Shown in pieces: positions 63,179-64,000 of a stretch of 64,000 bases of DNA (the first letter of the stretch is position 1; every line of letters starts with the position of its first letter). Below the pieces are notes generated by a model. That model did no database searches and was not told the origin of the DNA. It saw only the letters and a list, made by a program, of their open reading frames with translations. The position numbers were made by a program, and so were the translations under genes. The stretch is from contig NZ_CP014168.1 of NCBI RefSeq assembly GCF_001717955.1, positions 2,637,501-2,701,500 of the forward strand, read 5' to 3'. This DNA is from Sphingomonas panacis (GTDB taxonomy: Bacteria > Pseudomonadota > Alphaproteobacteria > Sphingomonadales > Sphingomonadaceae).

Positions 63179-64000
63179 TCAGCCGAGTTCGACCGCGCTC
63201 ACCTCATACCCCTCGGTGCGGAGCGCCGCCTTGAGCCGTTCGAGATGCGCGAGGTCGCGCGTTTCGCACTCGACGTCGAGGCTGAGGCCCTTGGCGGGCA
63301 GGTTGGTGAAGATGCGCTGGTGCGCCAGTTCGAGGATGTTGACGCGCTCCTGCTCGAAAATCCGCGCCACGCCATAGAGCGCGCCCGGCTGGTCGCGCAG
63401 CACGATGCGCAGCCGGGCGAGCCTGCCCGAACGCGCGAGGTCGCGCAGCAGCACGTTGGCGAGCAACCGCGTGTCGATATTGCCCCCGCACAGGATGATG
63501 CCGACGGTGCGCCCACGGAACCGATCGGGATGCTGGAGCAGCGCGGCGAGTCCGGCGGCGCCGGCGCCCTCGACCACGGTTTTCTCGATCTGGAGCAGCA
63601 GGCTGACCGCGCTTTCCAGGCTGCGCTCACTCACCAGCACGATGTCATCGACCAAGGCTCGCACAATCCCGGAGGTGATCGTACCAGGTTCCTTGACCGC
63701 GATGCCCTCGGCGAGCGTATCGCCAGCGCACGGCATGTCGGTGCCGCGGATGCGGTTGTACATCGACGGGAACAGTTCGGCCTGGACGCCAACCACCTCG
63801 ATCGGTGCGCCGCCGCGCTCGGCGCTGATCGCGCGCGCGACGGTCGAAACGCCCGAGATCAATCCGCCACCGCCGATCGGCACGATCAGCGTATCGAGCG
63901 CGGGCACGTCGGCGAGCATTTCGATCGCGACGGTGCCCTGGCCGGCGATCACGCGCGCATCGTCGAACGGATGGACGAAGGTGTAGCCGCGTTCGGCTTC
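63179..64000 (-). CDS. threonine ammonia-lyase, 3' part (gene continues beyond the window)
   Basis: The last 273 residues of a PLP-dependent enzyme that deaminates threonine to 2-oxobutanoate. The frame runs to the window edge: EAERGYTFVHPFDDARVIAGQGT, then VPIGGGGLISG (PLP phosphate-binding glycine loop), LCGGNIDTRLL, and a C-terminal ACT-like domain (RIVLRDQPGALYGVARIFEQERVNILELAHQR). The single ACT domain fits the catabolic or short biosynthetic form (IlvA/TdcB type); which one cannot be decided here. The PLP lysine lies outside the window. Confidence 0.93.
   Translation of the reverse strand, partial: EAERGYTFVHPFDDARVIAGQGTVAIEMLADVPALDTLIVPIGGGGLISGVSTVARAISAERGGAPIEVVGVQAELFPSMYNRIRGTDMPCAGDTLAEGIAVKEPGTITSGIVRALVDDIVLVSERSLESAVSLLLQIEKTVVEGAGAAGLAALLQHPDRFRGRTVGIILCGGNIDTRLLANVLLRDLARSGRLARLRIVLRDQPGALYGVARIFEQERVNILELAHQRIFTNLPAKGLSLDVECETRDLAHLERLKAALRTEGYEVSAVELG

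Overview
This window is a stretch of an alphaproteobacterial chromosome, most probably Sphingomonas or a close sphingomonad. The grounds are the high G+C content, the dcw gene order, a PhyR/NepR/EcfG general stress response locus with a PhyP-like sensor, a split F1 ATP synthase operon (atpHAGDC without F0 genes), a PhoK/PafA-type alkaline phosphatase, and intergenic palindromes of the kind common in sphingomonad genomes. I see no rRNA, tRNA, CRISPR array, transposase or phage gene. Almost all of the window is core chromosome. The part that looks most accessory is about 58.56-62.17 kb.

Layout. 0-6.2 kb: end of the division and cell wall cluster, (murC)-small orf-murB-ddl-ftsQ-ftsA-ftsZ, with palindromic repeats before murB and between murB and ddl. 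6.4-10 kb: a SPOR/TPR protein overlapping a dGTPase-like gene, then a convergent entericidin-type lipoprotein. 10.2-14.2 kb: the general stress response locus. nepR and a PhyP-like HisKA_2 sensor are read leftward; phyR, a 48-residue membrane protein and ecfG are read rightward. Sequences matching the EcfG consensus (GGAAC-N16-CGTT or close to it) lie before nepR, upstream of the entericidin gene and before a glycine-rich lipoprotein gene at 29.5 kb. 14.3-25.9 kb: glnE, bcp, a DUF455 protein, an M23 peptidase, erpA, xthA, small secreted proteins, lipB, two membrane proteins, a GNAT enzyme, hemF and trmL. 26-29.4 kb: the cytochrome bc1 operon followed by apt. 30-37.4 kb: alr, phaA, a PhaC-like hydrolase, phaR, an orphan cpaF and a GT39-type membrane protein.

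37.4-42.4 kb is the F1 ATP synthase operon (leftward), with large palindromes in the atpA-atpG and atpD-atpC gaps. 42.6-44.8 kb holds a chorismate-lyase-like protein, ada and a DUF1203 protein. 44.9-48.4 kb is an ECF sigma/anti-sigma pair read away from a secreted S8 protease and a glycine-rich PRC-barrel protein. A perfect 14-bp palindrome between the two directions can be read as two superimposed divergent promoters (GGATGA-N16-CGTT), and the same motif with the same spacing recurs before the PRC-barrel gene. I regard this self-contained regulon as the most interesting candidate system here. 48.4-58.6 kb: acnA, a PhoK-like phosphatase, dsbD overlapping a subclass B3 metallo-beta-lactamase, and a circularly permuted ATP-grasp/alpha-E pair. 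58.7-62 kb: a CLC-type fluoride exporter with a fluoride riboswitch, flanked by more A/T-rich unknown genes. 62.1-64 kb: bpt and the 3' part of a threonine ammonia-lyase gene that runs off the window.
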